Assembly: GCA_003202005.1 (NCBI GenBank)
Contig: QJJF01000010.1
Location: 122,968 to 186,967, forward strand
Reading direction: 5' to 3'
Length of the DNA: 64,000 nucleotides
DNA from: Williamsia faeni
Lineage (GTDB): Bacteria > Actinomycetota > Actinomycetes > Mycobacteriales > Mycobacteriaceae
Shown here: in pieces, positions 35,228 through 44,487 of the stretch
Numbering within the stretch: the stretch's first letter is position 1
Layout: each line of letters opens with the position of its first letter
The notes under the pieces: generated by a model
The model's input: the letters and a program-made list of their open reading frames with translations, nothing else
Told to the model about the DNA's origin: nothing
Database searches by the model: none
Program-made: the position numbers and the translations under genes

Positions 35228-35496
35228 CCGGATTCAACGGCGGCGGCTATGTCGGAGGTGAAACCGGCTGGGATTGGCGGGTGCACGGCCGGTGCCGAAC
35301 CGAGGACGTCGACTCGAACATCTTCTTCCCTCCGGCAGGCCGTGAGTTCGCCAAGGAACGTCGTCGACGCGAAGCCGCGGCGAAGTCGATTTGCGGACAC
35401 TGCCCGGTCGCGCGCGAATGCCGCAGCCACGCCGAGCGCTACGGCGAGAAATATGGGATCTGGGGCGGACTGACGGTTGGCGAATTGGCCGGCTGA
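35224..35496 (+). CDS. WhiB-family iron-sulfur transcription factor, short form
   Basis: This 90-aa protein has the four-Cys set C-x(n)-C-x2-C-x5-C in GRCRTEDVDSNIFFP and CGHCPVARECRSHAERYG, followed by the GIWGG turn. WhiB proteins bind a 4Fe-4S cluster and usually act with the primary sigma factor. The protein ends LTVGELAG just after the turn, so the basic C-terminal tail that contacts DNA in typical WhiBs is missing. It may rely on partner proteins or act as a redox sensor. Translation is coupled to the GNAT gene upstream. Confidence 0.88.
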   Translation: MTGFNGGGYVGGETGWDWRVHGRCRTEDVDSNIFFPPAGREFAKERRRREAAAKSICGHCPVARECRSHAERYGEKYGIWGGLTVGELAG

Positions 35497-35522
35497 CCGA
35501 GGGAGATCGATAGGGTGGTGTC

Positions 35523-36401
35523 ATGACCGAACAAGTACCCGGCATCACATTGAACTCTGGCACCACCATTCCTCAACTGGGACTGGGTGTTTGGCAGGCC
35601 ACCAACGATGAGACCGAAAAGGCGGTGCGGTCCGCAATCGACGAGGCCGGCTACCGGCACATCGACACCGCAGCGGCCTACGGCAACGAAGAAGGTGTTG
35701 GTCGGGCCATCGCGAATGTCGATGTGCCTCGCGGCGAACTCTTTGTCACGACGAAGCTGTGGAACGCCGACCAGGGATACGAACCGGCCCTGAGTGCCTT
35801 CGACAAGAGCCTGTCGCGCCTGGATCTGGACTACGTCGACCTGTATCTCATCCACTGGCCCCTGCAAGATGACGACCGGATCCTGCGCACCTGGGATGCG
35901 CTAGAAGCCATCGCAGAATCGGGTCGTGCCAAGGCAATTGGTGTCTGCAACTTCGAGCCGCGTCACCTCGAACTGCTGGTCGCCCGAGGCGGTATACCTG
36001 CCGTCAATCAGGTCGAACTCCACCCGCACCTACCGCAGCAGGCGGTCCGGGCCGCTGCTTCGAAGCACGGGATCGCCGTCGAATCGTGGAGTCCGCTCGG
36101 CGGAACCAGCAACTCCGGCTGGGGTCCGAACTCCAAGCCGAACACTTTGCTCACTGACCCGATCATCACGCGCGTCGGGGAGCAGTACGGTAAATCGCCT
36201 GCTCAGGTCCTGATCCGCTGGCACCTGCAGAACGGGCTCATCGTCATCCCGAAGTCGGTCAATCCGGACCGGATCGCCCAGAACATCAACGTCTTCGACT
36301 TCGAACTGAACGACGCCGACCTCGCCGACATCGCCACCCTCGATGACGGTGTCCGGGTTGGTGTTCATCCGGACGTGCTCAATCTGGGAGCTCCGGAGTA
36401 G
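35523..36401 (+). CDS. Aldo/keto reductase
   Basis: This 292-aa NADPH-dependent TIM-barrel reductase has the catalytic tetrad in YRHIDTAAAYGNEEGVG (Asp, Tyr), FVTTKLWN (Lys) and LIHWP (His). The cofactor-binding segment is IPKSVNPDRIAQN. It reduces carbonyls such as methylglyoxal or 2,5-diketo-gluconate-type compounds (AKR5-like). It starts 27 nt after whiB and converges on the MmyB-type regulator gene. A related reductase lies at 37508. Confidence 0.9.
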   Translation: MTEQVPGITLNSGTTIPQLGLGVWQATNDETEKAVRSAIDEAGYRHIDTAAAYGNEEGVGRAIANVDVPRGELFVTTKLWNADQGYEPALSAFDKSLSRLDLDYVDLYLIHWPLQDDDRILRTWDALEAIAESGRAKAIGVCNFEPRHLELLVARGGIPAVNQVELHPHLPQQAVRAAASKHGIAVESWSPLGGTSNSGWGPNSKPNTLLTDPIITRVGEQYGKSPAQVLIRWHLQNGLIVIPKSVNPDRIAQNINVFDFELNDADLADIATLDDGVRVGVHPDVLNLGAPE

Positions 36402-36424
36402 CCGGTTCCGAAACAGTCGAACCG

Positions 36425-37327
36425 TCAACGCGATTCGCGCACCGAGACGTGTTCGGTGTCGAGCTGTTCCTGGCTCGCCGCCCACGAGGCGAGCAGTTTG
36501 AGGGCATCGGCGGTGGGTGTGCCGGCCGCCGCGGTGTAGATGTTCAGATGCAGGCCGGGCTCAGAGGGCAGTTCCATACCTTCGAAGTCGAGGTCGAGTT
36601 GGCCGACCGCGGGGTGGCGCAGACGTTTTCGGCCGCTGCGATGGAAACGGACGTCTTGCGATGCCCAGCGTTTACGGAACAGCTCACTCTGCGTGGACAT
36701 TTCACCGATGAGGGCGATGAGTGCCTTGTCGTGCGGATTGCGGCCGGCCTCGAGCCGGAGCATTGCCGCGGCATCCTTCGCGATCTGGTCGTAGTCGACA
36801 AAGAACTCTTCGGCAGCGCTGGGCTGCAGGTAGATGAACCGGGTGGTGTTGGCCGGACGTCGGGGGTCGGCCAACACCGGGGCGTAGAGCGCGCGGGCGA
36901 GCTGGTTCATGGCGATGATGTCGTGGCGGCCGTTTCGAACCCAGGCGGGTGCATCGGAGATCGCGTCGAGGACCTGCTGAATCGCCGGGCGGACGGTGGT
37001 CGGCGCGGTCCGTTGCCGTCGGGCCGACGAACTGGACTGCGACTGACGGGCAAGCGCGAACAGATGGTCACGTTCTGCCTCGTCGAGCTGGAGTGCTCCG
37101 GCCAGGGCGTCCAAGACACTGTCGGAGGCACCGGCGAGGTTCCCGCGCTCCATCCGCACGTAGTAGTCGACGGACACCCCGGCGAGTAGCGCCACCTCTT
37201 CCCGCCGCAGTCCTTTGACCCGACGGTTGCCGCCGTAGGCGGGCAGCCCGGTCTGTTCTGGGGTTATCCGGGCACGTCGAGAGCTGAGGAAGTCCTTGAT
37301 CTCGGTGCGAAGGTCGGTGGTACTCAT
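36425..37327 (-). CDS. XRE-family regulator with MmyB-like ligand-binding domain
   Basis: This 300-aa protein has an N-terminal Cro/CI HTH (about 10-90; VKGLRREEVALLAGVSVDYY and VRMERGN) and a C-terminal PAS-like MmyB domain (about 110-290). That domain carries DIIAMNQLARALYAP and FHRSGRKRLRHPAVGQLDLD. MmyB-type regulators commonly control a divergent short-chain dehydrogenase or aldo/keto reductase gene, and that is the arrangement here with the gene at 37508. The inducer is unknown. Confidence 0.88.
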   Translation of the reverse strand: MSTTDLRTEIKDFLSSRRARITPEQTGLPAYGGNRRVKGLRREEVALLAGVSVDYYVRMERGNLAGASDSVLDALAGALQLDEAERDHLFALARQSQSSSSARRQRTAPTTVRPAIQQVLDAISDAPAWVRNGRHDIIAMNQLARALYAPVLADPRRPANTTRFIYLQPSAAEEFFVDYDQIAKDAAAMLRLEAGRNPHDKALIALIGEMSTQSELFRKRWASQDVRFHRSGRKRLRHPAVGQLDLDFEGMELPSEPGLHLNIYTAAAGTPTADALKLLASWAASQEQLDTEHVSVRESR

Positions 37328-37507
37328 GCTTCCACGGTAGGCATCGCGGCACCGATGTGGGAGGTACTGCCGTTACCTGGAACAACTATGACTCCCCGGC
37401 GGGCCGGGAGCTCCTTCATGGTGCCCGGCGCACCCCGAAGGATGCCGGCGATGACAGGTACTCACAGTCCCTGTCTGGGCGCCCGGCGGACCGCTAGGGT
37501 GGTTTCC

Positions 37508-38392
37508 ATGGCTCCCGAAAATATTGTCCTCAACAACGGAATCACCATGCCCGCGATCGGTTTTGGTGTTTTCCAGACCCCGCCCGACGAGACGACGATC
37601 GCGGTCACCGCTGCGCTCGAAACGGGCTACCGCCACATCGACACCGCTGCGGCGTACCTCAATGAGCGTGGCGTCGGTGAGGCGATCAGCCGGTCGGACC
37701 TCGACCGGTCGGACATCTTCATCGAAACCAAGATCTGGATCACCGATTTCGGCTATGACCAGACGCAGCACGCGTTCGACAAGGCGGCAGGCAAGCTCGG
37801 TGTCGAACAGATCGACCTGCTGATCCTGCACCAGCCGTTGCCGGGTGAGTTCGACCTCACGATCGGTGCGTATAAGGCGCTGGAAAAGTTGTTGGCGGAC
37901 GGGAAGGTTCGTGCCATCGGTGTCAGCAACTTCATGCCCGAGCACCTCACGGGTCTGCTGGACGCGACATCGGTTGTGCCGGCGGTCAACCAGATCGAGG
38001 TACATCCCTACTTCCGTCAGACCGCCGTGCTCGATGCGGACGCCGAGCACGGGATCGTGTCGCAGGCATGGTCACCGATCGGTGGCATCACCTTCTATCG
38101 TGACGGCAAACATGGCTCCACCCTCGAGGATGCAACCATCGTCGCGATTGCACAAATGCATGGCAAGACCGCTGCGCAGGTGATGCTGCGGTGGCATCTA
38201 CAGCAAGGACGCCAGGTCATCCCGAAATCGGTGACACCGTCCCGGATCGCCGAGAACTTCGCCGTCTTCGACTTCGACCTCTCCGACGACGATCTTGCCG
38301 CCATCGACGCCCTGGACACCGGCATACGCGGTGGCCCCGAACCCGAAGCGATCACGCGCGAACGTTTCGGCCTGACAATCCCGGAAGCGTGA
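37508..38392 (+). CDS. Aldo/keto reductase
   Basis: This 294-aa aldo/keto reductase has tetrad residues in YRHIDTAAAYLNERGVG, FIETKIWI and LLILHQPLP and the cofactor loop IPKSVTPSRIAEN. ATG 37508 is chosen; the open frame runs up to 37355, but that part lies in the divergent promoter. It probably forms an operon with the cupin gene 6 nt downstream and is likely controlled by the divergent MmyB-type regulator. It is a paralogue of the product at 35523. Confidence 0.9.
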   Translation: MAPENIVLNNGITMPAIGFGVFQTPPDETTIAVTAALETGYRHIDTAAAYLNERGVGEAISRSDLDRSDIFIETKIWITDFGYDQTQHAFDKAAGKLGVEQIDLLILHQPLPGEFDLTIGAYKALEKLLADGKVRAIGVSNFMPEHLTGLLDATSVVPAVNQIEVHPYFRQTAVLDADAEHGIVSQAWSPIGGITFYRDGKHGSTLEDATIVAIAQMHGKTAAQVMLRWHLQQGRQVIPKSVTPSRIAENFAVFDFDLSDDDLAAIDALDTGIRGGPEPEAITRERFGLTIPEA

Positions 38393-38398
38393 GAGCCC

Positions 38399-38800
38399 AT
38401 GAACATCGATCCACCCACCCCGACCACCAAGAATCCGCCTGAACAATTCACCGGCGACGTCTGGCTCGACCTCATCGCACGCCCCCGCGAGGCCGGTCAG
38501 CGAATGCTCGTCGCGAAGGTGCGATTCGCTCCCGGCGCGCGCACCGCATGGCACTCGCATGCCCGGGGCCAGACCCTGCACGTCACCCAGGGCGTCGCCT
38601 GGATCCAGTCTCGCGGCGAGGTGAAAGTCGAAGTCCATCCCGGACAAACGGTGTATTGCCCACCGGGCGAAGAACATTGGCACGGTGCATCGCCGGATTC
38701 ATTCATGGAGCATCTGGCGATGCTCGACAATGCCGACGACCCGGCGGCCACCACCACGTGGCTCGAACACGTCACGGACGACGACTACTTGCGGGGATGA
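38399..38800 (+). CDS. Small cupin-domain protein
   Basis: This 133-aa protein forms one cupin barrel. Metal ligands are visible in TAWHSHARGQTLHVTQG (two His) and PPGEEHWHGA (His). It resembles cupins that sit beside aldo/keto reductase or SDR genes and may act as an isomerase, dioxygenase or hydroxynitrile-lyase-type enzyme. The reaction is not determinable. It is 6 nt behind the aldo/keto reductase gene and so probably in the same operon. Confidence 0.82.
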   Translation: MNIDPPTPTTKNPPEQFTGDVWLDLIARPREAGQRMLVAKVRFAPGARTAWHSHARGQTLHVTQGVAWIQSRGEVKVEVHPGQTVYCPPGEEHWHGASPDSFMEHLAMLDNADDPAATTTWLEHVTDDDYLRG

Positions 38801-38824
38801 GGCTCGTGCGGGAATAGTCGATGT

Positions 38825-39253
38825 ATGGCAGACCAATCAGCACTCCTCGAGTTCTTCAGCGAACACAGCCGAGGCACCCTCGCCACGATCAAACGCAATG
38901 GGGTGCCGCAATTGTCCACGGTGGCTTACGCATTCGATCCGCGGTCGCGGGTCATTAGGATCTCGGTGACCGATGACCGGGCCAAGGTTGTCAACCTGCG
39001 CCGGGATCCGCGGGCAAGTTTTCACGTCGTCAGCGAGGACGGCTGGTCGTACGCGGTCGGGGAGGGGCGCGTGGAACTGAGCCCGGTCGCCGAACAGACC
39101 CGCGACGACGACACGGTCTCGGAACTCATCGACCTCTACCGCGACATCTCGGGTGAACATCCCGACTGGGATGAGTACGCACAGGCCATGGTCGACGACA
39201 AGCGGCTGGTGATCCGGCTTCACGCGGAACGGGTGTACGGGCAGGTCGGGTGA
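38825..39253 (+). CDS. PNPOx-like flavin/F420-dependent oxidoreductase
   Basis: This 142-aa split-barrel protein has RGTLATIKRNGVPQLSTVAY at the N-terminus, then ISVTDDRAKVVNLRRDPRAS and WDEYAQAMVDDKRLVIRLHA. It fits the Rv1155-like, probably F420-binding PPOX class. Members reduce small molecules or handle biliverdin- or aflatoxin-like compounds; the substrate here is unknown. It is 24 nt downstream of the cupin gene and may share its transcript. Confidence 0.85.
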   Translation: MADQSALLEFFSEHSRGTLATIKRNGVPQLSTVAYAFDPRSRVIRISVTDDRAKVVNLRRDPRASFHVVSEDGWSYAVGEGRVELSPVAEQTRDDDTVSELIDLYRDISGEHPDWDEYAQAMVDDKRLVIRLHAERVYGQVG

Positions 39254-39273
39254 GCGGGTGAAGGTTGACAAAG

Positions 39274-39287
39274 CTACCCGCTGGTAG
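39274..39287. promoter_or_regulatory. Possible promoter palindrome upstream of the secreted hydrolase
   Basis: CTACC-CGCT-GGTAG follows a TTGACA hexamer (39265-39270) in the 143-nt gap before the CocE-like gene. This could be a promoter with an operator; the -10 element is not clear. Confidence 0.25.
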
Positions 39288-39396
39288 AAAGTTATGCGGT
39301 ACATCACTTTGTGGGCCAATGGTGATCGGTCCCACGAAGGGGGAGGGTGTTCGCCGATCGGGCGAACCAGCTGCATAGAAGGCGGGGGCCGGGGGA

Positions 39397-41439
39397 ATGT
39401 CGATGTTCAGGGGACGGCATGTTGTTGTCGCCGTCGCATTGCTCGCTGTGCTGCAGGTGGGCCTGATGAATGTCCCGCTCGCCGGCGCCGCACCGATGTC
39501 GATCAATCCACCTCAGTGGACCGAGGTTCATTCGTTGGGTGACCAGAAGTATGCCGGTGTCGCCGTGACGCCCAGCGTGCCGATCCGGATGTCTGATGGC
39601 ACCGTGCTGCGCGGCGACATCTATCGTCCTGCCGATGCTTCGGGGCGGGCCACCGCCGACAAGAATCCGGTGATCGTCAATCTGACGCCGTACAACAAGC
39701 TGATCGGCATGATCGCCGGCGTGGCGATGAACATCCCGGGGCTGTCCAAACTCCTCACCGACTTTCTGGCGGGGATCGACCTGTCCGGCTCCCCGATATC
39801 GGGGACCGAACGGTTGCTGAAGGTGGCGAACGGCGGTCTGGTCAGTTCGTTCGCGGTGGACCCGCAGTTGGTCCGCAGCGGATACACGCAGATCGTCGTC
39901 GATGTGCGCGGCACCGGAACCTCGCAGGGTGTCTGGGATGTATTCGGTCCACGTGAGCAGCAGGACACACTCGAAGTTCTCGAGTGGGCCCGGACCCAGC
40001 CCTACTCGAACGGCGACCTCGGGATGTCGGGGTATTCGTACTCCGCGGTCAATCAGCTCCAGGCCGCAGCCGCAAAGCCCAAGGGGCTCAAGGCGATCTT
40101 CCCGGCAGCGCCGATGAGCGACATCGTCGCCGACGTCGTCGCGCCGGGGTCGGGATACGGTGCCGGATTTCTTGCGCTGTGGCTGTTTGCGGTGAACGCG
40201 ACCAAGGTGATTCCTGATGTGCCGAGTCTGCTGCGAGGTGAGTTCGATCCGGTGTGGCTTCGTGATCGATTCGAGAACCCGGCAATCTTCGCCAAGGAAT
40301 TCCTCCAGGGGCTCACCGCACCGAACGTGGAGTCCCTCGACGGCCGAGCGAAAGAACTGGTCCAGCTCAACTCTGTCTACCGCGATGCGCTGACCACCGA
40401 CACCGCGAAGGTCGAGGTCCCCACCTTTGTCGTCGGTGGTTGGCAGGATCTGTTCACCAACTTCGAATGGCGTGCGCTCGAACAGCTGTCGTCGCTGCCG
40501 CCCGCCAAGAAGAAGCTCGTGATGAGTACCGGCCAGCACGTCACCAATGGGTGGGACATGCTCGGCCGACCCGGTGAACCACCATCGATGGGGGTCTTGC
40601 AGCGGGCCTGGTTCGACAGGTGGATCAAGGGCATCGACAACGGAATCGATCAGTATGGCAACGTGACCAGCCACCAGCAGGGTGGTGGCTGGATCCAGTC
40701 GGACACTCTGCCGCGGGCTGGGCAAGAACACCGGCGGCTCTACCTGACGCCGACGGCCAGCGGCACATCACCGACGTCCGTCGAGGACGGAACGCTGGCC
40801 GCCGCGGCACCGGGAAGCGCTGCGAAATGGACTGTGAGCCCGGGTGTTACGACCTTGTGCTCCGCGGATACCAATCGCGACCAGATCGGTTTCCTGAGTC
40901 CGTTCGACTTCTGTACGGCCGACAACCGGACTGCTGAACGGGGAGCCCTGACCTTCACCTCTCCACCGGTGTCACAGAACACGTCGATCAACGGTCCGAT
41001 CAACGTGCACGTCAGAACTCAGGTCGATGCCACCGACGGCTTCTATGCGGCCGTCGTCAGTGACGTGTCGCCCGACGGTACCTCGACAGTGCTGACCACC
41101 GGGTCGATGACGGTATCCATTCGAAATCAGTTGGTGGAGTCCAAATCGGGGTATGCGCCCAACGGGGATCTCACCGATCCCTACTACGCGCTCGACGCGA
41201 CCACCCGGGACACCGTCACTCCCGGCGCCATCGGGAACCTCGACATCGGAGCTCTGGGTACGGACGCATTGCTGGAACCCGGGCACCGACTGCGGGTGAG
41301 CATCTATGCGCTGAATGCCCCACGGGCAGTGAGTTTCGGACCGGTGAGCAACGACAGCGGCTTGAAGCCGGAACACGTGCTCATCGATCCGGCCAACCCG
41401 AGTTGGGTGTCCGTACCCAGCGACCGGCCGATCGGCTGA
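39397..41439 (+). CDS. Secreted CocE/NonD family hydrolase (X-Pro dipeptidyl-peptidase fold)
   Basis: This 680-aa protein starts with a Sec signal peptide (about 1-34; hydrophobic VVVAVALLAVLQVGLMN, then a cleavage-like LAGAAP). The alpha/beta-hydrolase domain carries the nucleophile Ser in GMSGYSYSAVNQLQ. A helical cap and a C-terminal jelly-roll domain (about 470-680; RGALTFTSPPVSQNTSINGP) follow, the CocE/PepX build. It likely cleaves esters or peptides outside the membrane. It converges on thiM. Confidence 0.87.
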   Translation: MSMFRGRHVVVAVALLAVLQVGLMNVPLAGAAPMSINPPQWTEVHSLGDQKYAGVAVTPSVPIRMSDGTVLRGDIYRPADASGRATADKNPVIVNLTPYNKLIGMIAGVAMNIPGLSKLLTDFLAGIDLSGSPISGTERLLKVANGGLVSSFAVDPQLVRSGYTQIVVDVRGTGTSQGVWDVFGPREQQDTLEVLEWARTQPYSNGDLGMSGYSYSAVNQLQAAAAKPKGLKAIFPAAPMSDIVADVVAPGSGYGAGFLALWLFAVNATKVIPDVPSLLRGEFDPVWLRDRFENPAIFAKEFLQGLTAPNVESLDGRAKELVQLNSVYRDALTTDTAKVEVPTFVVGGWQDLFTNFEWRALEQLSSLPPAKKKLVMSTGQHVTNGWDMLGRPGEPPSMGVLQRAWFDRWIKGIDNGIDQYGNVTSHQQGGGWIQSDTLPRAGQEHRRLYLTPTASGTSPTSVEDGTLAAAAPGSAAKWTVSPGVTTLCSADTNRDQIGFLSPFDFCTADNRTAERGALTFTSPPVSQNTSINGPINVHVRTQVDATDGFYAAVVSDVSPDGTSTVLTTGSMTVSIRNQLVESKSGYAPNGDLTDPYYALDATTRDTVTPGAIGNLDIGALGTDALLEPGHRLRVSIYALNAPRAVSFGPVSNDSGLKPEHVLIDPANPSWVSVPSDRPIG

Positions 41440-41466
41440 CCGGGGGCGGTAGTGCCCCAAGTGGAC

Positions 41467-42309
41467 TCAGGACAGCGAGGTCCAGGTGATCTGGGCCCGC
41501 GCGCGGATGTCGTCGGGACCCAGATCGTGGAGCGCGTCGAGGTAGGCGACGGCGAAGGAACCTGGGGCCGAGGTCTTTTCGGCGGCGATGTCTGCTGCTA
41601 CCGCCACATGGGTGTGCGCCGACACCGCAGCCGTCAGGCCATTGGGTGTCACCGCCGCGTAGGCGGCGACCAGTGCGCCCAATGAGCATCCGGTGCCGGT
41701 GACCTTGGTCAGAAGCGTATGGCCACCGCCCACCTTGAGCAGGTTGTGGCCGGAGCCGGTGGCCGCGACAACATGATCGACGGGTCCCGAGGCGGAGACG
41801 GCATCTGCCGACGCGAGCAACGCGCGGGCCGATTCGACCGCGGCGGCCGGGTCGGCCGAGCTGTCCACACCACGGCCCCCACCGTCGAGACCGTGCAAGC
41901 CGATGACCTCGGATGCGTTGCCGCGGATCACTGTCGGGTGCTGGGCGAGCAGCTCCCGGGCGAGCTCGCCGCGCCAGGGCAGGCCGCCGGCGCCAATGGG
42001 ATCGAGAACCCAGGGGGTGCCGGATTCGCGCGCCGAGGTCGCGGCGGCGACGTAGGAGTCGTGCAGTGCCGATTGAGGCGTACCGAGGTTGATGAGCACT
42101 GCATCGGCGACACCGGCGAAGATTCCGGCCTCCTCCACGTTGTCGACCATGGCCGGGCTGGCGCCGGCGGCGAGCAGGACGTTCGCGGTGAAGCCGGCGG
42201 CCACATAGTTGGTCAAGGCGTGCACCAGCGGTGTCCGCGAGCGCAATTCGAGCAATGCATCGATGACTGCATCAACGTCGGGGGCGCGGGTCGGTTCGAG
42301 GGTGGTCAT
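41467..42309 (-). CDS. thiM: Hydroxyethylthiazole kinase ThiM
   Basis: This 280-aa ribokinase-fold kinase has PLVHALTNYVAAGFTANVLL at the N-terminus, VLDPIGAGGLPWR and RGNASEVIGL. The catalytic loop is TGTGCSLGALVAA, with the usual Cys. It phosphorylates 4-methyl-5-(2-hydroxyethyl)thiazole for thiamine salvage. The other salvage genes thiD and thiE are not in the window, and I see no TPP riboswitch. It lies 39 nt behind a rhodanese gene on the same strand. Confidence 0.94.
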   Translation of the reverse strand: MTTLEPTRAPDVDAVIDALLELRSRTPLVHALTNYVAAGFTANVLLAAGASPAMVDNVEEAGIFAGVADAVLINLGTPQSALHDSYVAAATSARESGTPWVLDPIGAGGLPWRGELARELLAQHPTVIRGNASEVIGLHGLDGGGRGVDSSADPAAAVESARALLASADAVSASGPVDHVVAATGSGHNLLKVGGGHTLLTKVTGTGCSLGALVAAYAAVTPNGLTAAVSAHTHVAVAADIAAEKTSAPGSFAVAYLDALHDLGPDDIRARAQITWTSLS

Positions 42310-42348
42310 TTTCTGTCCTTCGTTTCGGGTCGGATTCGGGTGCGATGA

Positions 42349-43230
42349 TCAGGATGTGATGAGGGGATTGCCGGGGTCGGCTGCCCATTCGGACATCGAT
42401 CCGTCATAGACGCGGACGTCGTCGCGGCCCGATGCCCGCAGTGCCAGTGCGTATCCCGAGGCGGTGATGCCGCTGCCACAGTAGGTCACGACCGGACCGG
42501 GGGGTATCGACTCGGCTGTGCGTCGCGCCCGATCGAAATCGATCTCCGATCCGTCGGGGTCGATCAGTTCGGCGAAGGGCAGGTTCACGCTGCCCGGGAT
42601 GTGTCCGGCCCGTCCGTAGGGAACTTCTTCGCCGGAAAAGACCTCTGGCCGAAGTACATTGACGAGCACGGAATCCGAGCCGAGGTCGCGGACGTCGTCG
42701 GCGTCGACGAAATAGCCGGATTGGGCCGACAGTGCCGGTGGAGCGGTCGGTGCCGGGGTGATGTCCCCGGACTCGATCTCGCCGCCGATGCCGCGCCAGG
42801 CGTCGAGTCCGCCGTTGAGTACGGAGGCGTCGGCAAAGCCGTAGCTGCGCAACACCCAGGCGAGCCGCGCGGCCCAGATCCCGTTCTGATGGTCGTAGAC
42901 GACCACCGTCGAGTCGGCGCCGACGCCGTGGCGTGCCAGAGCGTCGGCGAGTTGTTCACGCGTGGGACGGGTGAAACGCATCTCCGCTGTGGGGTCGGAG
43001 AAATCGTCGACGAGATCGGCATGAATGGCGCCGGGCAGGTGGCCCTCGCGGTAGGCCGGCAGGCCGGTCGTATAGGTGCTGGTGTCGTCGGGGTGGATGT
43101 CCCGGGTGACGCAGGCATCGAGGATCACCAGGTTCTGATCGCGGCGGTGCTCGGCCAGCCGGCGCGCCGACGTGAACAGCGCAGGGATCTCCTGGTCGGG
43201 GTTCACGGTTCCCGGTCCTGGTTGCGGCAT
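42349..43230 (-). CDS. Two-domain rhodanese-like sulfurtransferase
   Basis: This product of about 293 aa has two rhodanese domains. The N-terminal one lacks a catalytic Cys (VVVYDHQNGIWAARLAW). The C-terminal one has the active loop VTYCGSGITA, and VYDGSMSEWA near the end, as in SseA/thiosulfate or mercaptopyruvate sulfurtransferases. It moves sulfur to a thiol acceptor. The start may be ATG 43230 or GTG 43206; only the latter has purine-rich sequence nearby. Being upstream of thiM on one probable transcript hints at sulfur or thiazole metabolism. Confidence 0.87.
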   Translation of the reverse strand: MPQPGPGTVNPDQEIPALFTSARRLAEHRRDQNLVILDACVTRDIHPDDTSTYTTGLPAYREGHLPGAIHADLVDDFSDPTAEMRFTRPTREQLADALARHGVGADSTVVVYDHQNGIWAARLAWVLRSYGFADASVLNGGLDAWRGIGGEIESGDITPAPTAPPALSAQSGYFVDADDVRDLGSDSVLVNVLRPEVFSGEEVPYGRAGHIPGSVNLPFAELIDPDGSEIDFDRARRTAESIPPGPVVTYCGSGITASGYALALRASGRDDVRVYDGSMSEWAADPGNPLITS

Positions 43231-43231
43231 G

Positions 43232-43239
43232 TGTATACA
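43232..43239. promoter_or_regulatory. AT-rich divergent promoter with TGTATACA palindrome
   Basis: TGTATACA directly precedes ATG 43230 within an unusually AT-rich 60-nt stretch (ACATTTATGGACATATTTG, then GCATTTAAATCC). TGTATACA-like palindromes are typical of FCD-GntR operators. The GntR gene at 44487, in the divergent operon, is the candidate binder. Confidence 0.4.
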
Positions 43240-43356
43240 GCTACATTTATGGACATATTTGTGCACGCATTTAAATCCAGATGATTTGAACGCGTGACGA
43301 TCAGGGGCCCTGGCGCGAGAATCGGGGCGTCGCGCATTGAAGGGATCTGTGCAGTT

Positions 43357-44487
43357 ATGGCCACGACCGACTCCGGTGTTAAAGCCCGCTTTCGTACGCT
43401 CTGGTATCTAACCACTGCAAACGGTGACTATCCGTGGACGCCGGGACGGTTGTACCCGCCGGACTTCGAGCACTACAAGGAACTCGCCCAGGCCATCGAC
43501 GACGGTGGTTTCTACGGCGCGCTGGTGGCCACCTGGCCCAACGATCCGTTCACCTCGGCCTCGTTCGCCGCGGCGGTGACCAGTCGGATGCGATTCCTTG
43601 TCGCGACCTACTCGGGTGTGGTTCCGCCGAAGGCCTTCGCCGAGAAGGCTCTGACCTTCGACCGATTCAGCGGCGGCCGGCTCGACATCAACGTGATCAA
43701 CGGCACCGACGACCGGGTGGGCCCGTACGGTGTGAAAGCCGATCACGATGACCGGTACACCCGCAGCACCGAATATTGGGCCGAGGTACTCGAGCACTAC
43801 CGCGCCGGCACCGACAGCAACTTCCACAATTCGCCGGTTCGCATCGACCCGACCCAGGATGTGCTGGATCTGTGGGGCACCGGGGATTCACCTGCCGGAT
43901 TGACGCACGCCGGAGCGAGTATCCACAACTACCTGACGATGCTGCGTCCCGCGCCGGAACTTGCGCCGAGGATCGAGGCCGCGCAGAGCGCGGTGACGGC
44001 CGCCGGCCGCGAGTTCGATTCCATCGGCGCACTCGGCGGCGTGATCGTGCGGCCCAGCGCTGATGAGGCGCTCGAGAAGTTCTACACGGTGTTCACCGGC
44101 GCGGGCGTCGATGCGGTTCGCGACACCCTCGATGTCGCGGTGAAGAAGCGCACCAACGGTGAGCACAGCTTGCTGACCTACACCGCGCCTGATGCGCAGC
44201 GGCAGGGATGGGTCGATGCATTGCGGGCCAACCGTTTTCCCGAGCCTTCGGAACTGCAGGTCGATGAGGGGCTCTACGCCGGGATCACCGCGTGGTCGCC
44301 CCTGGACATCTTCGGGTCCCGCTCGTCGGCCCTGTACTTCGTCGGCGATCCCGACTCGATCACCGGCACGGTTCGTCGTTTGAAGGACGCCGTCGGCATC
44401 AGCTCGCTGATCCTGGCCGGCTGGCCGCTGGCCGAGGAAGCACGCCAGGTCGCCGAACATTTGATCCCGCGCTTCGGCGAGCTCTGA
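43357..44487 (+). CDS. LLM-class flavin-dependent oxidoreductase, alkanesulfonate monooxygenase-like
   Basis: This 376-aa TIM-barrel flavoenzyme is SsuD-like: ARFRTLWYLTTANGDYPWTP, TSRMRFLVATYSGVVPPKAF and SGGRLDINVINGTDD, the conserved flavin/substrate-site pattern. The later PDSITGTVRRLKDAVGI is also typical. It probably desulfonates an alkanesulfonate with FMNH2. ATG 43357 has GAAGGGA upstream. It is coupled to a GntR gene (TGATG) and divergent from a sulfurtransferase, consistent with a sulfur-scavenging unit. The substrate is unproven. Confidence 0.86.
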   Translation: MATTDSGVKARFRTLWYLTTANGDYPWTPGRLYPPDFEHYKELAQAIDDGGFYGALVATWPNDPFTSASFAAAVTSRMRFLVATYSGVVPPKAFAEKALTFDRFSGGRLDINVINGTDDRVGPYGVKADHDDRYTRSTEYWAEVLEHYRAGTDSNFHNSPVRIDPTQDVLDLWGTGDSPAGLTHAGASIHNYLTMLRPAPELAPRIEAAQSAVTAAGREFDSIGALGGVIVRPSADEALEKFYTVFTGAGVDAVRDTLDVAVKKRTNGEHSLLTYTAPDAQRQGWVDALRANRFPEPSELQVDEGLYAGITAWSPLDIFGSRSSALYFVGDPDSITGTVRRLKDAVGISSLILAGWPLAEEARQVAEHLIPRFGEL

